A stretch of DNA of 64,000 nt from JBEKYD01 sp052148435 (lineage in GTDB: Bacteria > Acidobacteriota > Terriglobia > Bryobacterales > Bryobacteraceae), in assembly GCA_052148435.1 (NCBI GenBank), contig JBKQIF010000115.1:62001-126000 (forward strand), in the 5' to 3' direction. Below are positions 34,501 to 42,394 of the stretch, in pieces. A program made the position numbers and the translations under genes. Numbering within the stretch: the stretch's first letter is position 1; every line of letters begins with the position of its first letter. The notes beneath the pieces were generated by a model. That model made no database searches and had not been told where the DNA came from. It saw only the letters and a list, made by a program, of their open reading frames with translations.

Positions 34501-34969
34501 GGCCCTCGACCCCGATCTGCCGTACGCTCTGGTGAATGCCGGCGCTATCGAGGAAGAACTGCAAAACGCCGCCGAAGCCGAACAACTCTACCGCCGCGCC
34601 CTTGCCGTTGATCCGCGTAGCGGGGATGCCGCCAACAAGCTGGGCCTGTTCTTGGCCAAGGCGGGCCGCGCCGATGAAGCCCGCGCTCTTTTCGAAAAAG
34701 CAATCTCGCTGCGCCGCGACGACGCTTCCGCCATCAACAACCTGGCCGTGCTCTACATCAACACCGGCAAGCCCAATGACGCTATCGCCGCCTTTCAATA
34801 CGGAATCGAGGTCGCTCCCGACGACGAGACGCTCTACCTGAACCTGGGACGTTTGTTCGTATCGCTGCGGGAGCGGGACAAAGCGAAGGACGTGATGCAG
34901 CGGCTATTGGCGCGTAAGCCCGGCGATCCGGTCGCCACGCGCGCATTGCAGGAGCTGGAGTCGCGCTGA
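31517..34969 (+). CDS. Tat-exported CRTAC1-like propeller fused to C-terminal TPR domain
   Basis: This 1150-residue protein starts with a twin-arginine signal (MKRRDFLGVCAAPLFVSRG). FG-GAP/VCBS blades cover about residues 210-660, with motifs such as GDIDNDGVDEIYI, DYDRDGRLDLYL, DYNGDGWPGLYV, DYDGDGRPDLLV and DFDGDGNLDLAV. ASPIC/UnbV lies at about 669-752 (FRLRGTKSNRDAVGARLEV ... LHFGLGD ... VRIVWPSGL). A linker is followed by seven TPR repeats from about 900 to the end (YFKIGGAMLMAGYPEHALPYLEEARLRSPNNARTLLAIG). It unites in one chain what the upstream operon splits over three genes. No heme or enzyme motif. Start agrees with the Tat signal. Confidence 0.93.
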   Translation: MKRRDFLGVCAAPLFVSRGHAAPPFPVKFRHQPPYASVLAFAEPGYDEFPAEKPAMELEMRLASGLSAGDLPFAAGCTGASPAPSAYRKIAADVAVAVFDGSGAPAAGWGKWRASLGTVRRAVFYSLPGGLIRYDVRGANAGRLEHRVGIWKFAWDEGAVTHLEPVEETVTSGDRPWFRDVTGAAFAGVGSFHEQLAKGVPYWRARLDPATGVDVYGENGIAVGDIDNDGVDEIYICQPGGLPNRLYKNDGNGRFRDVSREFGLDILDNTTSALFVDLRNSGHQDLVLVRPTEPVLFLNDGKGKFTPLDGAFRFQTPAQGTFTSVSAADYDRDGRLDLYLCSYIYFQSEAQYKYPTPYHDARNGPPNFLFRNCLDRDPPCFEDVTAAAGMDHNNNRFSFAGAWCDYNGDGWPGLYVANDFGRKNLYRNTNGHFRDVAEQAGVDDVGPGMSAAWLDYDGDGRPDLLVSNMWSATGQRITHDPAFGPAKEDPSLRAVYQRHVKGNSLFHNQGDGTFTYTGDSEGIEMGHWSWSCDGCDFDNDGTPEIYIACGMLTNNSRTDLMSYFYRQVVAKSPVTAIRSTAYENGWNAINQLVRGDYSWAGPEPNVFYARRGRRFYDFSGISGIDLAEDSRAFALLDFDGDGNLDLAVKSRMGPQLRIFQNVCGSARERIVFRLRGTKSNRDAVGARLEVDGQVKWVVAGSAYLSQHTKRLHFGLGDRKRAEKVRIVWPSGLVQELPPLDAGYLYEVTEGVAEFRSERLRQRTDFPAGAPIRADNRSRLYTTWLREPVPLPEKRRGPALLVLHAGESLPAFPVPTQALDLRAAPADLAAAYAIFRRYLFDYRTDLATPFWMLIDAAGRVRRVYEDTPKPSAVEADWRAVEAAVPDARALPFGGFFLGMPTRDYFKIGGAMLMAGYPEHALPYLEEARLRSPNNARTLLAIGRIHLEANRLAPARQALESAAKLDPTQPEAWNDLGGVEAASGNPREALKLYQRALALDPDLPYALVNAGAIEEELQNAAEAEQLYRRALAVDPRSGDAANKLGLFLAKAGRADEARALFEKAISLRRDDASAINNLAVLYINTGKPNDAIAAFQYGIEVAPDDETLYLNLGRLFVSLRERDKAKDVMQRLLARKPGDPVATRALQELESR

Positions 34970-35015
34970 CCGTTGAAACTGGGCCATCATGTGACGCCGT
35001 CGGCGGGTCACTGCG

Positions 35016-35045
35016 GGGCAGACCATCGTTTTCTGTGGTCTGCCC
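35016..35045. terminator. Perfect 10-bp stem-loop after the CRTAC1-TPR gene
   Basis: GGGCAGACCA and TGGTCTGCCC pair perfectly around a ten-base loop, 47 bases after the stop codon. There is no following T-run, so Rho-independent termination is uncertain. It could instead protect the 3' end of the mRNA. Confidence 0.45.
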
Positions 35046-35285
35046 GAGAGGTTTCTGCCGAAGCGATGGTCCGGGCCCACAGGGTGAAACAGACAAGTGG
35101 CGAATGCGAGTCACATGTATTTTCTCATTGAGCACAAAGTACTTGGCGCTATCGGCGCGCCGCCGTCGTCGTACCCTGGTGGCTGGGTGAGGACGAGTGC
35201 GGAACGACCGGATGCTTCGACTGCGGGCGCTCCGGCCCGGCAGCGCTTTCCGTGTGGCCGGGTAAGGCACTGGCGAGGCGACGGA

Positions 35286-35548
35286 TGCACAAAAATGCAC
35301 AAATCGGAATCGAAACCGGGGTTGAATTCCGCTCGGGACCGGTTGGCGACACACCCACAACCGCCGATTGCAGTCGGAAACCAATGCACAAAAATGCACA
35401 AAAGGCGAACCCAAGCCGCCGTTTACCGAACGAAGCCATTATTCCTATGCAACCCAAGTGCTACCAACCACTTATGCTCTATCGCACGATCCCATTTCCA
35501 ACCCAAGATCGTCCCGGCAAGCTTCACCCCGTGCACAAAAATGCACAA
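35286..35548. promoter_or_regulatory. Three perfect 17-bp direct repeats (TGCACAAAAATGCACAA), candidate regulator sites
   Basis: Copies lie at 35286-35302, 35385-35401 and 35532-35548. Each is two TGCACAA half-sites with a 10-bp period, so the half-sites face the same side of the helix. Centres are 99 and 147 bases apart. The last lies 94 bases upstream of the GH42 start codon. The three intervening sequences are unlike each other, so only the 17-mer is conserved. This suggests a transcription-factor site array controlling the glycosidase genes. Confidence 0.6.
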
Positions 35549-35641
35549 CGCCCCCTTTGGAGCCCGCCCCACAATCTGCCGGCCCACCATCGCAAACCCT
35601 CGCTCCCCCCCCCGCCAGCGCTCTGATAGCATAAGCGTCCT

Positions 35642-37786
35642 ATGAAGACTCCTCGATTTCGCAGCCTCGTCTCGCTGGCGGCGCCGGCCGGCGCTTTGTT
35701 GTGCATTTGGGGCGCTCTTGCACAGCAGCAGAAACAGACGCGTTTTGCTCCCGATCGGATGGACTCGTTCCTCTATGGCGCGGCGTTCTATGAAGAGTAC
35801 ATGCCGGAGGATCGTCTCGAGAAAGACGTCCAGTTGATGGAGCGGGCCGGGATCAATGTGGTCCGCGTGGGGGAATCGACCTGGAGTCTCTGGGAGCCAG
35901 AGGACGGCCGCTTCGAATTCGCCTGGATGGATCGGATCGTCGAGCGCCTGGCGCGTGCGCATATCCGCGTCATCATGGGCACGCCTACTTATTCGATTCC
36001 GCCGTGGATGTTCAAGAAGCACCCGGAAATCCTGGTGGCCCGGATAGACGGCAGCAAGGCCACCTACGGCCTGCGCCAAAACATGGACGTTACCAACCCC
36101 GACTTCCTGCGATACTCCGAGCGCGTCATTCGCAAGATCGGGGAACATTATCGCGATAATCCCGCCGTCATCGGCTACCAGATCGACAATGAGACATCTT
36201 CGAACGGCACCGCGGGCCCCAACGTGGAGGCCGGTTTCGTTCGGTACCTCCAGCGGAAATTCTCCACTGCCGACCGTCTCAATAAGCTTTGGGGCCTCGT
36301 CTATTGGGGGCAGAGCCTGCACGACTGGTCCGAGGTTCCTCCCCGCGACGGCATCCTGAATCCCGGCTGGAAGCTGGAATGGGATCGCTACCAGGACTCG
36401 CTGACGACTGACTTCCTGGCATGGCAGTATTCGCTCCTGGGCGAGTATGTTCGCCCGGATCAATTCATCATGCAGGATTTCGGCGGCGCCACCCGCTCCA
36501 GCGTCAATGAGTACGCGATTTCGAAACATCTGGATATCGTCGGCATCAATCCCTACCATCCTACTCAGGACTTATACGACGGCGAAGGGTCCAGTTACGG
36601 CGGCGATTTCGCGCGCTCTTTGAAGCGCACCAATTATCTCGTTACCGAAATCAACGCCCAGACCATTGGTTGGGACTCGCGCTCGCAGTTTCCGCCTTAT
36701 GATGGGCAGTTGCGCCAGGATGTCTACGCCATGGCAGCTACCGGGGCCAACATGGTCGAGTATTGGCACTGGCACTCGCTGCACTACGGGCAGGAAACTT
36801 ATTGGAAAGGCGTGTTGTCGCACGATCTGGAACCCGGCCGGCCGTATAACGAGGTGGCGCGAACCGCCCATGAGCTGCAGCGCATCGGTTCCCATTTGGT
36901 CGACCTGAAAACTTCGCAACCGGTGGCGCTGCTCTACAGCAACGACTCGCGCCGCGGGACCGATTATATGCCGTTCCTGCTGTCGCATCCGCCCAGCGAC
37001 ATGCCCTGGAATAACCCCGGCGGCTACGATCTGGAGCTGCACCGTCTTTACCACGCGCTTTACCGTTTGAATGCCGGAGTGGATTTTGTCTTCCCCGAAA
37101 CCGAGGATCTGAGCGCGTACAAGGTGATTGTGGTGCCACCCCTGTATATCGCCAGCGACGCGCTCCTCCAGCGCCTGGTCGATTACGTTCGAAACGGGGG
37201 GCACCTGGTGCTCACGCTCAAGAGCGGTTTCTGCGACGAGTACTCGACAGTGCGCGTGGCCATGGCTCCGGGGCCGCTCCGCGAGGCCGCCGGCTTCCAT
37301 TACCAGGAGTTTTCGAATCTGGCCAAGCCCCTCGCGCTCAAGGGCGACCCGTTCCAGGCCCGTGCCGCCAACCAGGTCAGCGACTGGGCGGAAATGCTTC
37401 TGCTCGATACGGCGAAGCCGCTGGCGTACTACGACCACCCCTTTTTCGGAAAGTATCCCGCCATCACCGAGAACCACTTTGGCAAGGGCATGGTGACATA
37501 CGAGGGAACGGTCTTGAGCGATGAGTTGCAGCGAAAACTGCTGGAGCGCGTCCTCGATCAGGCCCAGCTCACCGGGCCCGATCGGAAGCTGCCTGCCGCC
37601 GTGCGCGTGAAACACGGCGTCAACCGCGCCGGTAAAACGCTCCATTACTTCTTCAATTTTTCCGCCGCCCCGCAGCGCGTATCCTATGCTTACCCCGGTG
37701 GCACGGAGTTGCTGTCGGGGCTTCCGGTGGCCACCGGCGGTGAGATTTCGCTCGACCCCTGGGGCGTGGCTATCGTGGAACAGTAA
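35642..37786 (+). CDS. Exported GH42 beta-galactosidase
   Basis: The 714-residue protein carries a signal peptide (SLVSLAAPAGALLCIWGALAQ) and the GH42 layout. Residues 45-400 form the catalytic barrel (LYGAAFYEEYMPEDRLEKDVQLMERAGINVVRVGESTWSLWEPEDG), with acid/base Glu in IGYQIDNETSSN and nucleophile Glu in YLVTEINAQTIGW. GH42 trimerisation and C-terminal domains follow (VALLYSND, DLSAYKVIVVPPLYI, GGHLVLTLKSGF). It cleaves beta-galactosides, with extracellular or periplasmic location from the signal. The GH2 gene 115 bases downstream probably shares the transcript. GTCC at the start provides no strong ribosome-binding site. Confidence 0.94.
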   Translation: MKTPRFRSLVSLAAPAGALLCIWGALAQQQKQTRFAPDRMDSFLYGAAFYEEYMPEDRLEKDVQLMERAGINVVRVGESTWSLWEPEDGRFEFAWMDRIVERLARAHIRVIMGTPTYSIPPWMFKKHPEILVARIDGSKATYGLRQNMDVTNPDFLRYSERVIRKIGEHYRDNPAVIGYQIDNETSSNGTAGPNVEAGFVRYLQRKFSTADRLNKLWGLVYWGQSLHDWSEVPPRDGILNPGWKLEWDRYQDSLTTDFLAWQYSLLGEYVRPDQFIMQDFGGATRSSVNEYAISKHLDIVGINPYHPTQDLYDGEGSSYGGDFARSLKRTNYLVTEINAQTIGWDSRSQFPPYDGQLRQDVYAMAATGANMVEYWHWHSLHYGQETYWKGVLSHDLEPGRPYNEVARTAHELQRIGSHLVDLKTSQPVALLYSNDSRRGTDYMPFLLSHPPSDMPWNNPGGYDLELHRLYHALYRLNAGVDFVFPETEDLSAYKVIVVPPLYIASDALLQRLVDYVRNGGHLVLTLKSGFCDEYSTVRVAMAPGPLREAAGFHYQEFSNLAKPLALKGDPFQARAANQVSDWAEMLLLDTAKPLAYYDHPFFGKYPAITENHFGKGMVTYEGTVLSDELQRKLLERVLDQAQLTGPDRKLPAAVRVKHGVNRAGKTLHYFFNFSAAPQRVSYAYPGGTELLSGLPVATGGEISLDPWGVAIVEQ

Positions 37787-37900
37787 GACCAGCCCAATCT
37801 GGCTCAAGTCGGATTCCACGGGATCGGGAGACTCGCAACCTGCCATCGGTCCCCGGGTGGAATGCGCGCGAAACCGCCGTGTGATATGTTGTTGCCACTT

Positions 37901-40213
37901 ATGAGTACATCCAATTTCGATCGGCGCTCGTTCCTCGTCGGAGCCGCGGCGGCGATTTCTCAGGCAGGAGCCCAGACCAGCTCCCCAGCCGGGCACGACA
38001 CGCCGAGTCCGGCCGTGAGCCGGAGCTATGAATTGAGCCGCAACTGGCGTTTTCTCCCGCATGCGGAAGACGCCGCCCTCCAACCGGGGTTCGACGATTC
38101 GAAATTCGAGCGCGTCACTTTGCCGCACTCGAACGTCCGTCTGCCGTGGCACAGCTTCGACGATCGCGCGTACGAAATTCTATCCGTGTACCGGAGGCAC
38201 TTCCGCGCGCCCGCGGCATGGCGCGGCAGGCGCGTATTCGCGGATTTCGACGGCGCGATGACGGCTTCCACAGTCGCGATCAATGGACATGCTTTCCCGG
38301 AGTACAGGGGCGGCTATACGCCTTTCGCGGTGGAGCTCACCGATCACCTGCGCTTCGACGCCGACAACGTCCTCGCCTTGAAGTTGGACTCCACCGAACG
38401 CGCCGACATACCACCGTTCGGGGGCCGAATCGATTACCTCACGTTTGGCGGCATCTATCGCGACGTTCGCCTGCGCGTCGTGCCCAAGACGTTTATCGCC
38501 AACGTCTTTGCGCGGCCTATTCGTGTGGCGGAGCCCGAGCGCGGCCTGGAGGTCCGCTGCTGGCTCGACGGACCGGTGGCGGCCGGCGCGAAACTCGCCG
38601 TCGAGCTGCGGGACGGCGACCATGTTCTGGCAACCCAGGAAGCACCCGCGGAGAATTCCGGCGGCGAATATCATGAAGTCACCATCGACCGCGCCGGCGA
38701 CGTCCAGCTTTGGGATCTGGAACGCCCGAAGCTGTATCAGGTACGGGTGAAACTGTCCAATCCCGACGGCTCGCATGACGAATATACGACCACCATCGGT
38801 TTCCGCGATGCGAAATTCACGCCCGCCGGATTCGTGCTGAACGGAAAGCACGTGAAACTGCGCGGCCTCGATCGCCACCAGACATTTCCGTTCGTCGGAG
38901 GAGCCATGCCCGCGCGGGTCCAGCGCCGCGACGCCGACATCCTCAGGCACGAGCTCAAGTGCAACATCGTCAGGACGTCTCACTATCCGCAGTCGCCGGC
39001 GTTTCTCGACCGCTGCGACCAGATCGGACTGCTGGTGCTCGAAGAGATCCCCGGCTGGCAGCACATCGGCGACCTGAGCTGGCAGGACCTTGCGGTCCGC
39101 AACGTGGGCGAGATGATCCGCCGCGACTGGAATCACCCGTCTATTATTCTATGGGGCGTGCGCATCAATGAATCGCAGGACAATCACGATTTCTATACCC
39201 GCACCAACCAGTCGGCGCACTCGCTCGACGACACCAGGCAGACCGGCGGCATTCGCTACCTTTATGATTCGGAGCTGCTTGAAGACGTCTTCACCATGAA
39301 CGACTTCGGCTTCCCGCTGCGCCCGCCCAATCATCCCCTGTACCTCAACACCGAGTTCGTCGGGCACACCTTCTCCACCAAGCGCTTCGACCAGGTGGAG
39401 CGCGTGGCGGAACACGTCCTGCGGCATGCGCGCGTTCACAACCAGCTTGCTTCCGACGACCGCTATGCCGGCGGCATCGCCTGGTGCGCCTTCGATTACA
39501 ACACTCACGGGGATTTCGGCTCCGGCGACCGGATCTGCTACCACGGCGTGACCGACATTTTCCGCTTACCCAAGGCGGCCGCCGGTTTCTACAAATCGCA
39601 ATGCGACCCCGGCGAGGAGGTTGTATTGGAGCCCGGGTTCTTCTGGTCGCAGGGCGACCGCTCCACCGCGGGCGGAGTCGGCCGCGTGCCCATCTGCTCC
39701 AACTGCGACCATCTGAAGATCTTCGTGAACGGGCGGCTCCAGAGGGAGGCGGACCCCGACCGCGCCACCTACGGCCATCTCAAATATCCGCCGTTCCTGG
39801 TGGAAATCACGGATGAGCCGGACTGGGGCGATCTCAAAATCGAGGGTTACATCGGCGGCAAGTTGGTTAAGACGGTAACCATGTCCGGCAGTGGCGTGGA
39901 TGCGGCTCTGAGCGTGGAGCCGGACGACCGCGAGTTAGCCGGCGATGGCCGCGATGCCACCCGTGTCGTGCTGCGGCTGATCGACGAGAACGGAAACAGC
40001 CGGCCCATGTCGTCCGGAGCGGTGCAGTTGAAAATCGCCGGGCCCGGACAGATCGTCGGGACTAATCCGTTCGCGTTGAGCGGCGGCGCCGGCGCCATCT
40101 GGGTGAAGGCTCGCGAGGGTGCGGGCGTCATCCGGCTGGACGCCGAGATCCCGGGTTTGAAACCGCAGCACGTCGAAATCACCGTGCATCCGGCCGAACG
40201 CGAACTACTGTAA
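37901..40213 (+). CDS. Tat-exported GH2 beta-galactosidase-type glycosidase
   Basis: The 770-residue protein begins MSTSNFDRRSFLVGAAAAI, a twin-arginine signal. It then has the GH2 order. The sugar-binding jelly roll has NWRFLPHAEDAALQPGFDDSKFERVTLPHSN. An immunoglobulin-like domain follows. The barrel opens FVLNGKHVKLRGLDRHQTFPFVGGAMPARVQRRDA. The probable acid/base is the Glu in HPSIILWGVRINESQDN, and nucleophile Glu is in LYLNTEFVGHTF. C-terminal beta domains complete it. Family activities include beta-galactosidase, glucuronidase and mannosidase; the substrate is not certain. Neighbouring GH42 and GH97 genes suggest joint degradation of a galactose-containing glycan. Confidence 0.9.
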   Translation: MSTSNFDRRSFLVGAAAAISQAGAQTSSPAGHDTPSPAVSRSYELSRNWRFLPHAEDAALQPGFDDSKFERVTLPHSNVRLPWHSFDDRAYEILSVYRRHFRAPAAWRGRRVFADFDGAMTASTVAINGHAFPEYRGGYTPFAVELTDHLRFDADNVLALKLDSTERADIPPFGGRIDYLTFGGIYRDVRLRVVPKTFIANVFARPIRVAEPERGLEVRCWLDGPVAAGAKLAVELRDGDHVLATQEAPAENSGGEYHEVTIDRAGDVQLWDLERPKLYQVRVKLSNPDGSHDEYTTTIGFRDAKFTPAGFVLNGKHVKLRGLDRHQTFPFVGGAMPARVQRRDADILRHELKCNIVRTSHYPQSPAFLDRCDQIGLLVLEEIPGWQHIGDLSWQDLAVRNVGEMIRRDWNHPSIILWGVRINESQDNHDFYTRTNQSAHSLDDTRQTGGIRYLYDSELLEDVFTMNDFGFPLRPPNHPLYLNTEFVGHTFSTKRFDQVERVAEHVLRHARVHNQLASDDRYAGGIAWCAFDYNTHGDFGSGDRICYHGVTDIFRLPKAAAGFYKSQCDPGEEVVLEPGFFWSQGDRSTAGGVGRVPICSNCDHLKIFVNGRLQREADPDRATYGHLKYPPFLVEITDEPDWGDLKIEGYIGGKLVKTVTMSGSGVDAALSVEPDDRELAGDGRDATRVVLRLIDENGNSRPMSSGAVQLKIAGPGQIVGTNPFALSGGAGAIWVKAREGAGVIRLDAEIPGLKPQHVEITVHPAERELL

Positions 40214-40222
40214 CACTTCAGT

Positions 40223-40242
40223 CGTGGCGCAAGCTGTCAAGC
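40223..40242. repeat. Dispersed 20-bp repeat, copy 1
   Basis: The 20-mer CGTGGCGCAAGCTGTCAAGC is identical to the reverse complement of 50970-50989, about 10.7 kb away. It lies in the gap between the GH2 and GH97 genes. A partial similarity (TGTGGCACAAG) occurs near 18920, next to the repeat-bracketed segment. Confidence 0.65.
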
Positions 40243-40339
40243 TGCCGAGCCGAGACTCTGAACTCCTGATGTCGCCCCGGCAGACGTGGCTTTGCCCGCC
40301 GGCGGATCTTTGGCCTGCCCGGGTGATAACATCCTTCAC

Positions 40340-42313
40340 ATGCGCTGTACCACACGATTTCTGTTGCTCGCATCCGCCGCCGTGACGATGGCGTTTGCGC
40401 AGGCCGGCGTTGCTGCGCTCACTTCTCCCGACGGGCGTTTGACAATCGAATTCCGTACCGCCCCTGAAGGAGGGCAACTGGTTTACCTGGTTTCGTTTCA
40501 AGCCAAGGCCTTGATCGAGCCCTCGGCGCTCCGCCTGGATCTCAAAGACCAGCCGCCTCTCGGCCAGGACGTCCGCATGGTCAATGCGGTGCCATCCAAG
40601 GTGGATGAAACCTACCGCCTGATTGCGGGCAAGGCCAGTTCAGTGCGGAACCGTTATAATGCCCTGCGGCTGGAACTCGAAGAGCGCGGCGCTCCCGGAC
40701 GGAGGCTCGTCATGGAGGCCAGGGCATACGACGACGCTGTCGCGTTTCGATACCTCGTCCCCGAACAGCCATCCCTTCATGAGTTCCGTCTTGCAAAAGA
40801 GGACACCGAGTTCCGCATCGTCAAGGACCCCTTCATCTGGGCGCTGTTCCTGCCGAATTTCCGGTCCATGTACGAGAGCGAATTCATCAAACTATCGGCC
40901 AGCAGCCTGAGCAACCAGGGCGGCGTCAGAAGCACGCAACTCGTCGGTTTGCCGCTGTTGATGGAAGTGCCCGGGGTGGCATGGATGGCCATTACCGAGG
41001 CGGACCTGCGCGACTACGCCTCCATGTACCTGGTCAATCCTTCGGGGAGCTGGGCGGGCCACTGGTTCGAGTCCACGCTATCTCCCCATCCGGACGACGC
41101 GGAAACCGCGGTCTCCGGCACCCTGCCGCATCACTCGGCCTGGAGGGTCCTCCAAGTCGCAACCGACCCCGGCCGGTTGGTCGAATCGAATGTGGTCACC
41201 AGCCTGAATCCCGAGTCCGCCATCGCGGATACGGCATGGATTCGGCCGGGAAAAGCGTCCTGGGACTGGTGGAGCGGCAGCCTGGGGCCCGACGGCAAGA
41301 GCGCCTACACCACCGACACCATGAAGTATTACGTGGACTTCGCCGCGCAATCCGGCTTCGAATACATGCTGGTGGACGCCGGCTGGTCCGCCCGAGGCGA
41401 CATCACCAAAATGAATGGCCGTGTCGACATACCGGAAATCGTGCGCTATGCCGCGTCCAAAAAGGTGAAGGTGTGGATCTGGCTGGGCTATGGCGATACC
41501 GCCAGGCAAATGCAGGATGCCTTTCCGCTGTACGAGAAGTGGGGCGTGGCCGGCTTGAAGATCGATTTCATCGAACGCGACGACCAGGCCGGCATCGACT
41601 GGTATTATCGAGTGGCCGAATTGGCCGCGCAACATCATCTGATGCTGGATTTCCACGGCGCCACCAAGCCCACGGGCATGGAGCGCACCTACCCGAACGT
41701 GCTGGGATACGAAGCGGTCGCGGGGATGGAACAGTCGAAGGCGGGCAGCCGCGACAATCCCGACCACCACGTGACACTGCCGTTTACCCGCATGCTGGCC
41801 GGACCGATGGACTACACCCCGGGCGGTTTTCGCAACGTCACCAAAGCCGAATTTGAAGCGCGCGATCTGGAGCCCATGGTGATGGGCACGCGCGCGCACC
41901 AACTGGCCATGTACGCCATCTACCAGGCGGCTTTCCAAATGGTGTCCGACTGCCCTGCCGCGTACAAGGATCAGCCGGCGTTCGAGTTCATTAAGGCCGC
42001 GCCGGCCGCTTGGGATGAAACCAGGGTTCTTAACGGCGCGCCCGGCGAGTACATCACGGTTGCCCGGCGTCACGGCGGCGAGTGGTTCCTGGGCAGCATG
42101 ACCAACTGGCAGGCCCGCGACCTGGATTTGCCCTTGACCTTCCTGGGAGCCGGGCGGTACCGGGCGGAGATCTACGCGGACGCCCTCGATGCGGATCGCC
42201 TTCCCAAGAACACTGCCATCGTCAAACAGACGGTCGATCGCTCCACGCATCTCAAGCCGCATCTCGCTCCGGCTGGCGGATATGCGGTGCGGCTGGTTCC
42301 GGTCATGCCCTAG
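40340..42313 (+). CDS. Exported GH97 alpha-glycosidase
   Basis: GH97 enzymes split alpha-glucosides by inversion or alpha-galactosides by retention. The 657-residue protein has a signal peptide (RFLLLASAAVTMAFAQA). N-terminal GH97 beta-super-sandwich (LTSPDGRLTIEFRTAPEGGQLVYLV) and barrel (PGKASWDWWSGSLGPDGKSAYTTDTMKYYVDFAAQSGFEYMLVDAGW) follow. The KIDFIERDDQ motif contains an Asp at the position used as nucleophile in retaining members, so alpha-galactosidase is favoured over inverting alpha-glucosidase. C-terminal segment FLGSMTNWQARDLDLPL closes the sandwich. I start at the ATG 40340; the longer frame adds no signal. Confidence 0.9.
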   Translation: MRCTTRFLLLASAAVTMAFAQAGVAALTSPDGRLTIEFRTAPEGGQLVYLVSFQAKALIEPSALRLDLKDQPPLGQDVRMVNAVPSKVDETYRLIAGKASSVRNRYNALRLELEERGAPGRRLVMEARAYDDAVAFRYLVPEQPSLHEFRLAKEDTEFRIVKDPFIWALFLPNFRSMYESEFIKLSASSLSNQGGVRSTQLVGLPLLMEVPGVAWMAITEADLRDYASMYLVNPSGSWAGHWFESTLSPHPDDAETAVSGTLPHHSAWRVLQVATDPGRLVESNVVTSLNPESAIADTAWIRPGKASWDWWSGSLGPDGKSAYTTDTMKYYVDFAAQSGFEYMLVDAGWSARGDITKMNGRVDIPEIVRYAASKKVKVWIWLGYGDTARQMQDAFPLYEKWGVAGLKIDFIERDDQAGIDWYYRVAELAAQHHLMLDFHGATKPTGMERTYPNVLGYEAVAGMEQSKAGSRDNPDHHVTLPFTRMLAGPMDYTPGGFRNVTKAEFEARDLEPMVMGTRAHQLAMYAIYQAAFQMVSDCPAAYKDQPAFEFIKAAPAAWDETRVLNGAPGEYITVARRHGGEWFLGSMTNWQARDLDLPLTFLGAGRYRAEIYADALDADRLPKNTAIVKQTVDRSTHLKPHLAPAGGYAVRLVPVMP

Positions 42314-42394
42314 TATGTTTATACGATTGCGCGGACGGCGCCGTTGAGTTTAATTAGGACAACAGGGTCCATTCATGTGGAAGTGGCGATATCA

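Larger units (their letters stand above)
34970..35641. other. 672-base non-coding spacer with operator-like direct repeats
   Basis: No credible gene is seen on either strand; both strands have frames only because the sequence is GC-rich, and they share the repeats. The spacer contains a perfect 10-bp stem-loop (35016-35045) and three identical 17-bp direct repeats (35286, 35385 and 35532) upstream of the GH42 gene. It is the longest non-coding stretch of the window. Confidence 0.6.

Noticed and set aside
32252..34798. 848-codon minus frame
   Set aside because: Long shadow of the CRTAC1-TPR fusion; arises from GC-rich codon bias opposite DxDxDG repeats.
35286..35548. CRISPR-like array from three repeats
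   Set aside because: Spacers are 82 and 130 bases, unequal, and repeats are only 17 bp; no cas genes.
35097..35645. 182-codon plus frame across the spacer
   Set aside because: It repeats CTKMHK because the 17-bp motif falls in frame; nothing else is protein-like.
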